Part shown: positions 45,922 to 55,527 of the stretch, piece by piece
Position numbering within the stretch: position 1 is the stretch's first letter
Layout: every line of letters begins with the position of its first letter
Source: Anaerobranca californiensis DSM 14826
GTDB taxonomy: Bacteria; Bacillota; Proteinivoracia; Proteinivoracales; Proteinivoracaceae
Direction of reading: 5' to 3'
Assembly: GCF_900142275.1 (NCBI RefSeq)
Contig: NZ_FRAI01000006.1
Span: 1 to 64,000, forward strand
Length of the DNA stretch: 64,000 nt
The notes under the pieces: model-generated
Told to the model about the DNA's origin: nothing
Seen by the model: only the letters and a program-made list of their open reading frames with translations
Databases searched by the model: none
Made by a program: the position numbers and the translations under genes

Positions 45922-46785
45922 TTAAGCCTTGTTTATAGAGCCAAATAACTCCATTTTTTCTTTAACAGTCTTTTTAATGGCTTCATAACCAGGTGCTAAA
46001 ATTTTACGGGGGTCAAAACCCTTGCCTTGAAGATCTTTCCCTTCTTCAAAATACTTTCTAGTAGCTTGGGCGAAAGCCAATTGTTTTTCGGTATTAACAT
46101 TGATTTTTGCAACACCTAGAGAAATTGCCTTTTTGATCATATCTTCAGGGATACCAGTTCCACCATGTAATACTAGGGGCATTTCACCGGTAGCAGCTTT
46201 AATCTTTTCTAAAGCGTCAAAGTTTAGGCCTTGCCAGTTTTCAGGGTATTTACCATGGATATTTCCGATACCTGCAGCTAGCATATCAACACCTAGTTCG
46301 GCGATAGCTTTACATTCTTGGGGATCTGCTATTTCTCCAGTACCTACCACACCATCTTCTTCTCCACCAATAGAACCAACTTCAGCTTCTACGGAAATAC
46401 CCTTTGAATGGGCTAACTCGATTATTTCTTTAGTTTTTTTGATGTTTTCTTCGATGGGGTAGTGGGAACCGTCAAACATTACAGAAGTAAAGCCAGCTTC
46501 CATAGCCTTTAATGCCCCTTCATAACTACCGTGATCAAGATGGATTGCTACAGGAACTGTTATGTTTAAATCTTCAATCATTCCCTTTACCATTCCTACA
46601 ATGGTTTTATAACCACCCATGTATTTAGCAGCACCTTCAGAAACCCCTAAAATAACAGGGGAATTATTTTCTTGGGCAGTTGTAAGGATAGCCTTTGTCC
46701 ATTCTAAATTATTGATGTTAAACTGACCAACAGCATACTGACCAGCTCTAGCATCCTTTAACATTTTACTTGCAGATACTAACAT
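45922..46785 (-). CDS. fba: Class II fructose-bisphosphate aldolase
   Basis: A 287-residue zinc-dependent aldolase that splits fructose-1,6-bisphosphate in glycolysis and works in reverse in gluconeogenesis. It shows the zinc and substrate motifs VAIHLDHGSYEGALKAMEAG, VSVEAEVGSIGGEEDG, GNIHGKYP and PLVLHGGTGIPEDMIKKAI, plus VAKINVNTE. The ATG at 46785 has SD GGGAGGT 7 nt upstream; a TTG-initiated extension to 46800 would start before the SD. It is monocistronic, ending in a bidirectional terminator. Confidence 0.96.
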   Translation of the reverse strand: MLVSASKMLKDARAGQYAVGQFNINNLEWTKAILTTAQENNSPVILGVSEGAAKYMGGYKTIVGMVKGMIEDLNITVPVAIHLDHGSYEGALKAMEAGFTSVMFDGSHYPIEENIKKTKEIIELAHSKGISVEAEVGSIGGEEDGVVGTGEIADPQECKAIAELGVDMLAAGIGNIHGKYPENWQGLNFDALEKIKAATGEMPLVLHGGTGIPEDMIKKAISLGVAKINVNTEKQLAFAQATRKYFEEGKDLQGKGFDPRKILAPGYEAIKKTVKEKMELFGSINKA

Positions 46786-46856
46786 CAGATTACCTCCCAA
46801 AATTTTTTTATCCTTTTATATTATACACGAAAAAAAGAAAAAAGGAAATTTATCAC

Positions 46857-48542
46857 TTACTTCTTTTTCCATGAATCTTTTAAAGGAACGATTCTGTTAA
46901 ATACAAGTTTCTCACTAGTGGTATATTTACTATCTACACAAAAATATCCTTGTCTGATGAATTGGAACTTATCTTCAACATTAGCCCCTTTGATGGCAGG
47001 TTCAACTACACAGTTAGTTAATTTAATAAAGGATTGAGGGTTAATTTTTTCTTCCCATGTCTTAGTTTCATCTTTAAGTAAATCATCGTCTAACAGTAAA
47101 CGGTCGTACAGATGAATGTCTACAAATATACCCTGCTTAGCAGGAACCCAGTGGATAGTTCCTTTAGGTTTCCGTTCATTAAAGCCACTACCACTTTTTG
47201 TTTGAGGATCATAGGTACAGTGAAGTTCTACTATTTCTCCCTTTTCATTTTTGATTACTTCATTACATTTAATAAAATATGCCCCTTTTAAACGAACTTC
47301 GACTCCAGGAGATAACCGTTTAAATCCTTTTACTGGTTCTTCCATAAAATCTTCCCGTTCGATAAAAATTTCCCTGCCAAAGGGAACCATTCTAGTTCCT
47401 AATTGGGGATTTAAACTGTTATTTTCAATCTCTAAAAGCTCTTCTTCACCTTCAGGGTAATTGGTAATTACAACTTTCAATGGATGAAAAACTGCCATTA
47501 CTGTATTAACCTTTTCTTTAAGATCTTCCCTTAAACAGTGGTCCAACATTGATATATCTACTGTACTTTGATCCTTTGAAATACCAATTTCACCTAAAAA
47601 CCTGTGTATACTTTCAGGGGTATATCCCCTTCTTCTTAAACCTTTAATAGTCGGTAATCGGGGGTCATCCCAGCCATCTACGTAATTGCCATATACTAGT
47701 TCCTTTAAATAGCGTTTACTTGTTACTACACCGGTTAAATTAAATCTGCCAAATTCCCTTTGTTTTGGAGGTTCAGGAATTTCTAACTCTTCTAAGAACC
47801 ATTCATACAAAGGACGGTGATCTTTAAATTCTATAGAGCAAAGGGAGTGGGTTACTCCTTCAATGGCATCTTGGAGAGGATGGGCAAAATCGTACATAGG
47901 GTAAATACACCATTTATTTCCCCTGCGATAGTGTTCTGCATGGATAATTCTGTACATTACAGGATCCCTCATATTGATATTAGGGGAAGCCATATCAATT
48001 TTTGCCCTAAGTACCTTAGAACCGGCAGGGAATTCACCATTTTTCATTCTTTGGAATAAATCGAGGTTTTCCTCAATGCTCCGATTACGATAAGGACTTT
48101 CCTTTCCTGGCTCTGTTAGTGTTCCTCTGTACTTTCTGATTTCTTCAGGGGTTAAATCACAGACATAAGCTTTTCCTTTTTTAATTAATTGAATGGCATA
48201 TTCATAAGTTTTTTCAAAATAATCGGAACCATATAATATCCTATCAGGTACAAACTTTAACCAATACATGTCGTCAATAATTGCTTGAGCATATTCTTCT
48301 TTTTCTTTTAAAGGGTTAGTATCGTCGAACCTGAGGTTAAAAGTACCGCCAAATTTTTTAGCTATAGTATAGCTAATATTGATGGCATAAGCACTACCTA
48401 AATGAAGATAGCCATTAGGCTCTGGTGGGAAACGGGTACATATTTCTCTACTAAAGGTACCAGCTTCTATATCCCGTTCAACCTCTAAGTGGAGAAAGTT
48501 ATAAGCTAAGGGATCTTTCGCTATATTATTTTCTTCAGCCAT
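46857..48542 (-). CDS. glnS: Glutaminyl-tRNA synthetase
   Basis: A 561-residue class Ic aminoacyl-tRNA synthetase. It has [20 protein letters not shown] (the HIGH-type motif as HLGS), FDDTNPLKE, the discriminating [17 protein letters not shown], and [11 protein letters not shown] in place of KMSKS (E. coli GlnRS has VMSKRKL). C-terminal anticodon-binding beta barrels are present. Most Bacillota use GatCAB for Gln-tRNA; a GlnRS here implies direct charging, probably acquired by transfer in the lineage. SD AAGGAGG precedes the ATG. Expression is controlled by a T-box leader upstream. Confidence 0.97.
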   Translation of the reverse strand: MAEENNIAKDPLAYNFLHLEVERDIEAGTFSREICTRFPPEPNGYLHLGSAYAINISYTIAKKFGGTFNLRFDDTNPLKEKEEYAQAIIDDMYWLKFVPDRILYGSDYFEKTYEYAIQLIKKGKAYVCDLTPEEIRKYRGTLTEPGKESPYRNRSIEENLDLFQRMKNGEFPAGSKVLRAKIDMASPNINMRDPVMYRIIHAEHYRRGNKWCIYPMYDFAHPLQDAIEGVTHSLCSIEFKDHRPLYEWFLEELEIPEPPKQREFGRFNLTGVVTSKRYLKELVYGNYVDGWDDPRLPTIKGLRRRGYTPESIHRFLGEIGISKDQSTVDISMLDHCLREDLKEKVNTVMAVFHPLKVVITNYPEGEEELLEIENNSLNPQLGTRMVPFGREIFIEREDFMEEPVKGFKRLSPGVEVRLKGAYFIKCNEVIKNEKGEIVELHCTYDPQTKSGSGFNERKPKGTIHWVPAKQGIFVDIHLYDRLLLDDDLLKDETKTWEEKINPQSFIKLTNCVVEPAIKGANVEDKFQFIRQGYFCVDSKYTTSEKLVFNRIVPLKDSWKKK

Positions 48543-48575
48543 AAATTTTACCTCCTTAATTTTATAAATTTTATT

Positions 48576-48860
48576 GTAAAATAAAAACTTTCATCGCCAA
48601 GACTTTAAGCCTTGGGGACGAAAGTTGATTTCGTGGTGCCACCCCAATTTATCAATATGTCACCATATTGAACTTATAAGGTATTAAAATACCTATGCTC
48701 TATAACAGGAGCAACTGTCACAGCATCCCCTTTGAGCTTAAAGGTTCCGTGTGAAGCTCAGAGACTTGGTTCAATTAAAGGTTCATACTCCTTCCCAGCT
48801 ACCGGAGCTCTCTGGCAAGAACTGCTTTAATCTACTCTTCTCTTCATCGCCGTAAAATAT
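48576..48860 (-). ncRNA. T-box riboswitch of glnS
   Basis: On the minus strand a leader of roughly 280 nt carries the universal T-box core TGGCACCACG (48632-48641), a distal Stem I region with AGAGAGCTCCGGTAGCTGGGA, and a terminator hairpin with a T-rich tail (48576-48627). A candidate specifier CAA (Gln; 48766-48768) lies in GAACCAAGTC on the 3' side of Stem I. Uncharged tRNA-Gln would stabilise the antiterminator and allow glnS transcription. Boundaries are approximate. Confidence 0.93.
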
Positions 48861-48898
48861 TAAATTTTAATATTAGTTTTTAACTTTTAGTGTAATCT

Positions 48899-48927
48899 AT
48901 ACTATCAAAGGTGAATTTTGTTGTCAA
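48899..48927 (-). promoter_or_regulatory. glnS T-box promoter
   Basis: On the minus strand TTGACA (48922-48927), a 17-nt spacer and TAGTAT (48899-48904) lie just upstream of the T-box leader and 9 nt after the stop of the flavin oxidoreductase gene. Confidence 0.7.
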
Positions 48928-48935
48928 TAAATTAT

Positions 48936-49994
48936 CTAAAAATTTAAGGTTTTAAACCATGGACAGGTATGGCCATCTACGCTGTATTTACATCTAGGTT
49001 TACAGTGATAACATAAATTTATAGCTTCACCCTTTATAGCTTTATTTGTCCAGTTAGGGTCAGCTAATAGAGCCCTTCCTACGGCAACCATATCAATTAA
49101 ATCCTTTTCTAAAAGGTATTCAGCTTCTTTTGGTTCTCTAATTCCAAAAACACAAGCTACGGGAATATTAACAGCTTTCCTAAGTTCTACACCCATATAT
49201 GTAATGAAAGAAAAGGGGAAGTCCTGAGGTACTTCTAAGTTTTTAATACCAATACCATTAGAGACATTTAAAATATTGACACCTAATTTCTCTAATTGTT
49301 GAGCAAGATGTTTATCTTCAGCAAAGGTAGGATCATTTACTCCGAAACGATAACTAATTATAAAGTCTTGTCCACATGCTTTGCGGATTTCTTGGACAAT
49401 TTCTAAAGGTAGTCTAAACCTGTTTTCCATAGTACCACCGTAGAGATCATCCCGTTTATTTATTAAGGGTGATGTAAATTGATTGAGGAGATAACTGTGG
49501 GCACCATGGACCTCAACACCATCAAGGCCAGCTTTTTGGGCACGTATTGCAGCATTTATAAAGTCCTCTTTTAACTTTTGAATATCCTCTAAAGTCATAG
49601 GTGTGTATTCTTTTGAGTTTTCCTCTGTTTTTATAGGTGAAGGGACAAAAACTTTATCACCTACAGATTTCATGCCAGCATGGACTAGTTGAACAACGAC
49701 TTTAGCTCCATGTTTATGACACTCCTGTGCTATTTTAGCAAATTGAGGGATGTGTTCATCTTTCCATATCCCCAATTGACTAGCTGCTAATCTCCCTTCT
49801 TTAGAAACTGCTGCAGCTTCCACAACTATTAGACCAGTACCACCTTGAGCCCTTAGGCCATAGTGCCGTTGTCTATCAACGGTTTCAAATCCATCATCAT
49901 CTGCCCAGTTAAAACAAACAAGGGGTGGCATCAAAATTCTATTTTTTACCTCTTTACCGTTAATAAGGATAGGTTTGTCAATAACACTAGCCAT
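48936..49994 (-). CDS. NADH:flavin oxidoreductase, old yellow enzyme family
   Basis: A 352-residue TIM-barrel FMN protein. Characteristic parts are KNRILMPPLVCF, VEVHGAHSYLLNQFTSPLINKRDDLYGG, ENRFRLPLEIV and MVAVGRALLADPNW. The C-terminal end carries CYHCKPRCKYSVDGHTCPW, four cysteines that could hold the 4Fe-4S cluster of 2-enoate/2,4-dienoyl-CoA reductases. The C-terminal FAD/NAD domain of those enzymes is missing, so electrons must come from a partner. SD GGAGG precedes the ATG. Substrate unknown. Confidence 0.9.
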   Translation of the reverse strand: MASVIDKPILINGKEVKNRILMPPLVCFNWADDDGFETVDRQRHYGLRAQGGTGLIVVEAAAVSKEGRLAASQLGIWKDEHIPQFAKIAQECHKHGAKVVVQLVHAGMKSVGDKVFVPSPIKTEENSKEYTPMTLEDIQKLKEDFINAAIRAQKAGLDGVEVHGAHSYLLNQFTSPLINKRDDLYGGTMENRFRLPLEIVQEIRKACGQDFIISYRFGVNDPTFAEDKHLAQQLEKLGVNILNVSNGIGIKNLEVPQDFPFSFITYMGVELRKAVNIPVACVFGIREPKEAEYLLEKDLIDMVAVGRALLADPNWTNKAIKGEAINLCYHCKPRCKYSVDGHTCPWFKTLNF

Positions 49995-50143
49995 ATATAA
50001 AACCTCCTGACTTTTTATTTAATTATACACCAAAATTTAGAAAAAAATAAGGGGAATAAAGGGTTTAGATAGTTATATAATAAAAAAGCTGGTATAATAG
50101 GAGGAAACATTAAATTAATTTTGAAAGGAATGTTATATTACAG

Positions 50144-51289
50144 ATGGAAATAAAAAAAGATACTTGGCAATTGTTAGATAACTTAAAACCCTTTATTAGA
50201 GAAGCTTGGGAAAGACATAAATTTTCTAAACCAACTCCAATACAATTTAAAAGCATACCCCAAATTTTAGAAGGAAAGGATGTAATAGCCCATTCCCCTA
50301 TAGGTACGGGAAAAACCTTAGCGTATTTAATTCCCCTATTGGAAAAAATAGATCCTTTAAACAAAAATGTTCAAGGGTTAATTTTAGTCCCTTCCCATGA
50401 ATTAGCGATGCAAATTTATGGAGTAATAAAAGAATGGACGGAAAAGACACAAATTGTGTCTACTCCCCTTATAGGAGGGGCTAATATAAATAAGCAAATA
50501 GAAAAACTTAAAGAAAAACCCCACCTAGTTGTAGGGACAGTGGGACGAATAATTGAATTGATAAATTTGAAAAAATTAAAAACCCATGGAATAAAAACTA
50601 TTGTCCTTGATGAATTTGATGCTTTAATGGCAGCGGAACATATCAATAAAATCCAAACTATTATCAAAGCCACTTTAAGGGATAGGCAGATTTTATGTTT
50701 CTCCGCTACTTTACCGAAAGAAGTAAAAGAGCTAGCCTTTAGTATAACTAATGATCCAAAGTTAATTGAAATACATAAAGAAGAAAAGGATAACAATACC
50801 CAGCATTTTTATATTGAAGTAGAAGCTAGAAAAAAAGTAGATTTACTATCTAAAATATTAAAAAATGAAAAAATGAAAGTCCTATGTTTTGTTAACAACC
50901 ACCATAAACTTTTAGAATTAGAAGCCAAGCTTATCTTTAAAGGCCATGTGTTTAAGACCTTATCCAGTAATACTGGGAAAAGGGAAAGGGTAGAAGCTAT
51001 TCAAAGTTTTAAAAAGGGAATAGTAATGACATTATTAGCTACAGAAGTTTCTGCCCGGGGTCTAGATATTCCAGGTATAACCCATGTAATTAACTACGAT
51101 ATCCCCTTTGATGAAAAGGGATATATCCATAGAACTGGAAGATGTGGGAGAATGGGAGCTAAAGGAACAGTTATTTCTTTAGTGACGAAAAATGAAGCTC
51201 TACAGCTAAAAAGAATCTGCCGTAAAATTAAAGGTATTTCATTAAAAGAAAAAGTTTTATCTTATGGGAAACTAGTTGATCCCCAATAA
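50144..51289 (+). CDS. DEAD-box family RNA helicase with a DEFD motif II
   Basis: A 381-residue SF2 helicase with the Q-motif region TPIQFKSIPQIL, motif I SPIGTGKTLAY, motif II VLDEFDALM (DEFD instead of DEAD), SAT, and the C-terminal LLATEVSARGLDIPGITHVINYD and HRTGRCGRMG. It is close to the minimal core length with no C-terminal RNA-binding extension. It probably remodels rRNA or mRNA. The ATG at 50144 has a poor SD (AAAGGAA, about 15 nt away), while AGGAGG at 50098 precedes a tiny ATT/TTG frame. Confidence 0.9.
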   Translation: MEIKKDTWQLLDNLKPFIREAWERHKFSKPTPIQFKSIPQILEGKDVIAHSPIGTGKTLAYLIPLLEKIDPLNKNVQGLILVPSHELAMQIYGVIKEWTEKTQIVSTPLIGGANINKQIEKLKEKPHLVVGTVGRIIELINLKKLKTHGIKTIVLDEFDALMAAEHINKIQTIIKATLRDRQILCFSATLPKEVKELAFSITNDPKLIEIHKEEKDNNTQHFYIEVEARKKVDLLSKILKNEKMKVLCFVNNHHKLLELEAKLIFKGHVFKTLSSNTGKRERVEAIQSFKKGIVMTLLATEVSARGLDIPGITHVINYDIPFDEKGYIHRTGRCGRMGAKGTVISLVTKNEALQLKRICRKIKGISLKEKVLSYGKLVDPQ

Positions 51290-51328
51290 TTTTTCTCCCT
51301 CTATTTTTAAAAATTTAAACAATAAAGG

Positions 51329-51361
51329 GAAATAGCTTTACTTTGTCAGTAAAGCTATTTC
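51329..51361. terminator. Bidirectional hairpin terminator
   Basis: A 14-bp perfect stem (GAAATAGCTTTACT / AGTAAAGCTATTTC, loop TTGTC) lies between the convergent helicase and pseudouridine synthase genes and includes the latter's stop codon. T-tracts are modest. Confidence 0.65.
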
Positions 51362-52057
51362 TTCATCTGTTAAATGTCGATATTCTCCTAATTTTAAATT
51401 TTCATCTAGTGTTAATTCTCCCATTGCAATCCGTTTAAGGTAAATTACCTTTTTACTTACTGCTTGAAACATCCTTTTTACCTGATGAAACTTTCCTTCA
51501 TAAATGGTCAATTGGATTTGGGAAATTTCACCACTTTCAATTATTTCTAAATGGCCAGGCATAGTACGGTAACCATCATCCAAAGTAACACCTTTACTAA
51601 AAATTTGTATATCCTTTTCTGTAACTTCTCCTAAGATGTCGGCATAGTAAACTTTAGGCACCTTTTTTTTAGGGGAAGTAAGTTTATGTGCCAATTTACC
51701 ATCATTAGTTAAAAGGAGCAGTCCTTCAGTATCTTTGTCTAACCTACCAACGGGGAAAGGGCTAAAGGCTTTATCTTCTTCCTTTAAAAGATCTACTACC
51801 ACAGGATCTTTATCATCTTCGGTAGCAGATAAAACGCCTTTAGGTTTATTCATCATAAGGTAAATAAACTCTCTATAAACAACAGGTTTACCATTTAAAA
51901 TGATTTCATCATTATAAGGATCCACATAGTCAGATGGATCTTGGACCAATGCTCCATTAACTAAGACATTACCGTATTTAATTAGTTTTTTAATATCCTT
52001 TCTAGAGCCAAACCCTAAATTAGATAGGACTTTATCTAATCTCATTTTTTTAGTCAA
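51338..52057 (-). CDS. RsuA/RluB-family rRNA pseudouridine synthase
   Basis: A 239-residue pseudouridine synthase with an N-terminal S4 domain (RLDKVLSNLGFGSRKDIKKL) and a catalytic domain holding the Asp in PVGRLDKDTEGLLLLTNDG, plus KFHQVKRMFQAV. It modifies a uridine in 16S or 23S rRNA; the RsuA-like length suggests 16S. The start is TTG at 52057, 9 nt after AAGGAG and overlapping the upstream rsmF gene by 8 nt. ATG codons at 52066 and 52045 are less well spaced. Confidence 0.92.
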   Translation of the reverse strand: MTKKMRLDKVLSNLGFGSRKDIKKLIKYGNVLVNGALVQDPSDYVDPYNDEIILNGKPVVYREFIYLMMNKPKGVLSATEDDKDPVVVDLLKEEDKAFSPFPVGRLDKDTEGLLLLTNDGKLAHKLTSPKKKVPKVYYADILGEVTEKDIQIFSKGVTLDDGYRTMPGHLEIIESGEISQIQLTIYEGKFHQVKRMFQAVSKKVIYLKRIAMGELTLDENLKLGEYRHLTDEEIALLTK

Positions 52058-53426
52058 TTTTAACATCTCCTTCTTGGTATTTCCAGCCAGGGGGATACTC
52101 ATTTTTCAAGGAAAGATCTGAGCTTTTAGCCCAACCTAGGGGATAAAAATCTATAGAAATTAAATACCAGCCTTTAGACCACCTAATACCTTCTTTAGTA
52201 ATAGTTTCTCCCTTTAGATAACGAAGGGCAAGATTTAAATCTTTTTCATCATTAGAATGAAGGTTTAAACATTGTGTAGCCCTTTGGCATTGTTCTTTAT
52301 TTATAGCCATAGCTAGAGCTTGACTGGGCTTAAAACGGCCCTTTTGTATAGTACCTAAAAGAAGCCCAGATCTTAAGACTTTCAATCCTTTTAAAGGGGG
52401 TAACTCCTTATTTTCCCAAAGTATGTGGCCTTTTCTTTCTAATATAACACCATTGTTAGGTAAAATATCAAAAATGGATGAAGGGTCCTTCCAAATATTT
52501 ATACTAAATTCTTTTAGAATTTCTAAGTTTTTTTGATCTAGGGCGATGTTATTGGTTTCTCCTTGAGAATTATTTGGGACATTACTTCTATTATCCTTTA
52601 ATAAAGCGGCGAAGTGACCTTCGCCATTAACTTTATGGGGCCACAGCCTTTCAGATTTTTCTAATGAAAATTGGGGAAAGGATTTAAGGAAATCATTTAT
52701 TTGTAATTCATTTTCCTCAGGGGAAAAGGTACAAGTAGAGTAGACCACTTTTCCACCAGGTTTTAACAACTTAGGTACCAAACTTAAAATTTCCTTTTGC
52801 CAAAGGACATATTTATTAACTTCTTCTTCACTCCAAAATTTTATCATCTGAGGATCTTTTCTAAACATTCCTTCACCGGAACAAGGGGCATCAACTAAGA
52901 TTTTATCAAAAAACTCTGGGAAAAAATCGGCGATATTTTGAGGGCTTTCATTGAGGACAAGGATGTTTTTTACTCCATATCGTTCTATATTTTTTAATAA
53001 AACTTTACTCCGTTTTTCACTGATATCATTTACCACTAACAAGCCACTATTCTTTAGTTTAGCAGCTAGTTGTAAAGACTTGCCACCGGGGGCAGCACAA
53101 AGGTCTAATACATTATCCCTTGGCTGAACATCCAAAAGCTCTGCCGGCAACATTGCACTAGGTTCTTGTATATAGTATAGTCCGGCATAATAATACGGGT
53201 GTTTAGCAGGTCTATACTCTTCATCATTGTAATAATAACCATCACTACACCAAGGTACTTTTTCATTAAGGTAAGGCAACTTACACTTTAACTCTTGGGT
53301 AGTAATTTTCAATGAATTTGCTCTAAGGCCTGATTTTTTAGGATAGTTATAACTATCTAGAAAACAAGGAAATTCTTCCTTTAACAATTCTTGCATTTTA
53401 TTTAAGAAAGGTTTTGGCAATTCCAT
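52050..53426 (-). CDS. rRNA (cytosine-C5-)-methyltransferase, RsmF/NOP2 type
   Basis: A 458-residue SAM-dependent m5C methyltransferase. It has LDLCAAPGGKSLQLAAKL (motif I), ILVDAPCSGEGMFRKDP with the motif IV Cys, and VVYSTCTFSPEENE with the catalytic motif VI Cys. A C-terminal RsmF-type domain (after about 300) is present (LLLGTIQKGRFKPSQALAMA). It probably methylates C1407 or nearby in 16S rRNA. It is co-transcribed with the pseudouridine synthase gene that overlaps its 3' end. Confidence 0.92.
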   Translation of the reverse strand: MELPKPFLNKMQELLKEEFPCFLDSYNYPKKSGLRANSLKITTQELKCKLPYLNEKVPWCSDGYYYNDEEYRPAKHPYYYAGLYYIQEPSAMLPAELLDVQPRDNVLDLCAAPGGKSLQLAAKLKNSGLLVVNDISEKRSKVLLKNIERYGVKNILVLNESPQNIADFFPEFFDKILVDAPCSGEGMFRKDPQMIKFWSEEEVNKYVLWQKEILSLVPKLLKPGGKVVYSTCTFSPEENELQINDFLKSFPQFSLEKSERLWPHKVNGEGHFAALLKDNRSNVPNNSQGETNNIALDQKNLEILKEFSINIWKDPSSIFDILPNNGVILERKGHILWENKELPPLKGLKVLRSGLLLGTIQKGRFKPSQALAMAINKEQCQRATQCLNLHSNDEKDLNLALRYLKGETITKEGIRWSKGWYLISIDFYPLGWAKSSDLSLKNEYPPGWKYQEGDVKID

Positions 53427-53577
53427 AACTAACCCTCTTTTCTCTAAAAATATAATTAAATTTTATAATAATTTAACGACATTTTCTAGATTAATAATTA
53501 AATATCCGGTAGAAATCCAGTAGATGTGTTAAAATAATAATAAAAATATCTAAATTTAAAAGGTTAGGGATGTTAGC

Positions 53578-54495
53578 ATGAAAAAAAGTTATATGTTAAA
53601 TAATTGTAAAATTATAGGTGATCAATTTAGAGAAAAAAATCAGCTAGATAAAGCGCTAAAATATTATTTAAAAGGGTATAATCTCTATGGTGGTGAAAAT
53701 GATCCGGAATTATTGCTAGAATTAGGATTATTATTTGGAGAAATGGGAGATTTGCCTCAAAGTGAAAAAATCTTAATACGGTTAATAGAAATAGAACCGC
53801 AAAATCCCACTGGGTTTTATAGCCTAGCTATTACTTTAGAGGAAATGGGAGAATTCCATAGGGCAATTGAATGCTATAAAAAGGCAATTGAATTAGATCC
53901 CCAGTACTATCATGCCCATTTTTTTCTAGCGAACCTCTATGATGATTTAGGAGATAAAGAAAAAGCTATAACCCATTATAAAAAAGTTATTGAAATTGAG
54001 AAGGATTATTTTTGGGCATATGTAAATTTAGGTTCAATATATGAAGAATTAGGGGAATATCAACAATCCTTAGAATTAACGGAAAAAGCTTTAAAGATAG
54101 ATGGAAATAACTATAAAGCCTTATTTAATTTAGGAGTCATTCACAAAAAGTTAGGGGATAGAGAAAAGGCAAAAAAATTTTACTTAAAAAGTATTGAAGA
54201 AAACCCCTATTATCCTTATTCCTATTTTAATTTAGCCCATATCTATGGGGAGGAGGGGGATTATTTAACAGGGATTAAATTATTGTCACAAGGGATAAAA
54301 AAGAATAAGGATATAGCAGTCCTTTATTATAATCGGAGTTGTTATTATGCTTTATTAGGAAAAAAAGAAAGTGCTTTACGGGATTTAATAACAGCAACCC
54401 GATTAGATGAAAAACTAATTTCATATATGAAAAAAGATAAAGAGCTTGATAGTATTAGGGATATGAAAGGATATAAATTACTTTTTGAAGAATAG
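53578..54495 (+). CDS. Tetratricopeptide repeat protein
   Basis: A 305-residue protein made almost entirely of TPR units, about seven to eight, with regular motifs such as GDLPQSEKILIRLIEIEPQNP, GEFHRAIECYKKAIELDPQYY and GEYQQSLELTEKALKIDGNNY. It has no signal peptide or membrane segment, so it is a cytoplasmic scaffold or adaptor. Partner proteins are unknown. The ATG is at 53578 with SD TTAGGGATG-like sequence upstream. A strong hairpin follows. Confidence 0.88.
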   Translation: MKKSYMLNNCKIIGDQFREKNQLDKALKYYLKGYNLYGGENDPELLLELGLLFGEMGDLPQSEKILIRLIEIEPQNPTGFYSLAITLEEMGEFHRAIECYKKAIELDPQYYHAHFFLANLYDDLGDKEKAITHYKKVIEIEKDYFWAYVNLGSIYEELGEYQQSLELTEKALKIDGNNYKALFNLGVIHKKLGDREKAKKFYLKSIEENPYYPYSYFNLAHIYGEEGDYLTGIKLLSQGIKKNKDIAVLYYNRSCYYALLGKKESALRDLITATRLDEKLISYMKKDKELDSIRDMKGYKLLFEE

Positions 54496-54502
54496 GTTAT
54501 TT

Positions 54503-54526
54503 AACCCGTGGGCAACCACGGGTTTA
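54503..54526. terminator. Hairpin between TPR gene and the 31-aa microprotein gene
   Basis: A 9-bp perfect stem (AACCCGTGG / CCACGGGTT) with a GCAA tetraloop lies 8 nt after the TPR stop and adjoins the stop codon of the convergent microprotein gene. Confidence 0.75.
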
Positions 54527-54619
54527 TAAATATTCTCTTTTCACCAAATAATATAATAGTAGGAACCCTAAGACTACAAAGATTATGGTAAATAGCACTT
54601 CCGTTAATATTGATTCCAT
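54524..54619 (-). CDS. 31-residue single-pass membrane microprotein
   Basis: On the minus strand an ATG at 54619, preceded by AAGGAG 6 nt upstream, opens a 31-codon gene. Its product is an acidic N-terminus (MESILTEV), a hydrophobic helix of about 18 residues (LFTIIFVVLGFLLLYYLV) and a basic end (KREYL), the inside-out pattern of small membrane proteins. A plausible promoter TTGATT-N17-TATATT lies upstream. It ends at a hairpin terminator. No family is recognised. Charge layout and SD make it better than chance, but expression is unproven. Confidence 0.6.
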   Translation of the reverse strand: MESILTEVLFTIIFVVLGFLLLYYLVKREYL

Positions 54620-54707
54620 TATAATTCTCCTTTTAAAAATTTTTCAATATATATATTCCCTCAGAAACAATCAAATAATTACAGACTAAAATTAAAAAAA
54701 CAATAAA

Positions 54708-55448
54708 ATGGGGTGGGATCATGGAATTTTTAGAGGTAATATTCAAACAATATTAGCTTTTTTTACAATTTTGTTCATAACCAGGTTATTAGGTAGACAA
54801 CAGATTTCCCAATTAACACTATATGAATACATAAATGGTATTACCTTTGGTTCAATTGCGGCAAATTTAGCTACAGATCTAAATCAAAAAACTTATCAGC
54901 ATCTTGTTGGTTTAATTCTATTTGGAGCTTTAACAGGGTTAGTATCCTATTTGTCGTTAAAAAATCGTCCCTTTAGAAAAGTTGTAGAAGGAGAACCTAT
55001 ATTAGCTATTCATGAAGGAAAGTTATTAGAACAAAACCTTAAAAAAGCCAGATATAGTGTAGATGAACTAAATGAATTGCTAAGGAAAAAAGATTGTTTT
55101 AACATTAGTGATGTTCAATATGGTATACTAGAGATAAATGGAGAACTTTCGTTAATAAAAAAACCGGAAAAAGATAATGTTAAAATTGAAGATTTAGCCA
55201 TTACTAAACCTAAGGGAGATGGTATAGCTACAGAACTGATTATAGGCGGACAAATAATTTATGAAAATTTACAAAAGAAAAATTTAAAAGGAAAGGATTT
55301 ATTGAAAATATTGAAAAATTTCAATGTAAAGGAAGTTAGTGAAGTTATGTACTGTACCATTGATACTAATGGTAATTTTTATGTAGATAAATATAAAGAT
55401 GATCTACAGGAAAAAGTGGATTTTAGTGAAGATAATCAAAATGTTTAA
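54708..55448 (+). CDS. DUF421 membrane protein (YetF-like)
   Basis: A 246-residue protein of the DUF421/YetF group. It has N-terminal transmembrane helices (FFTILFITRLLGRQQISQLTLYEYINGITFGSIAA) and a cytoplasmic DUF421 domain starting VVEGEPILAIHEGKLLEQNL and KARYSVDELNELLRKKD. The family is linked to spore or membrane stress functions in Bacilli but is poorly known. The ATG at 54708 has no obvious SD, so its start is uncertain. It lies opposite the microprotein gene. Confidence 0.82.
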   Translation: MGWDHGIFRGNIQTILAFFTILFITRLLGRQQISQLTLYEYINGITFGSIAANLATDLNQKTYQHLVGLILFGALTGLVSYLSLKNRPFRKVVEGEPILAIHEGKLLEQNLKKARYSVDELNELLRKKDCFNISDVQYGILEINGELSLIKKPEKDNVKIEDLAITKPKGDGIATELIIGGQIIYENLQKKNLKGKDLLKILKNFNVKEVSEVMYCTIDTNGNFYVDKYKDDLQEKVDFSEDNQNV

Positions 55449-55527
55449 CAAAACTAGGAAGATAACAACACAATATGATTAATCTGGGAGTTGGACATGC
55501 TATTCATAAAAAATAAGGGGGATAATA

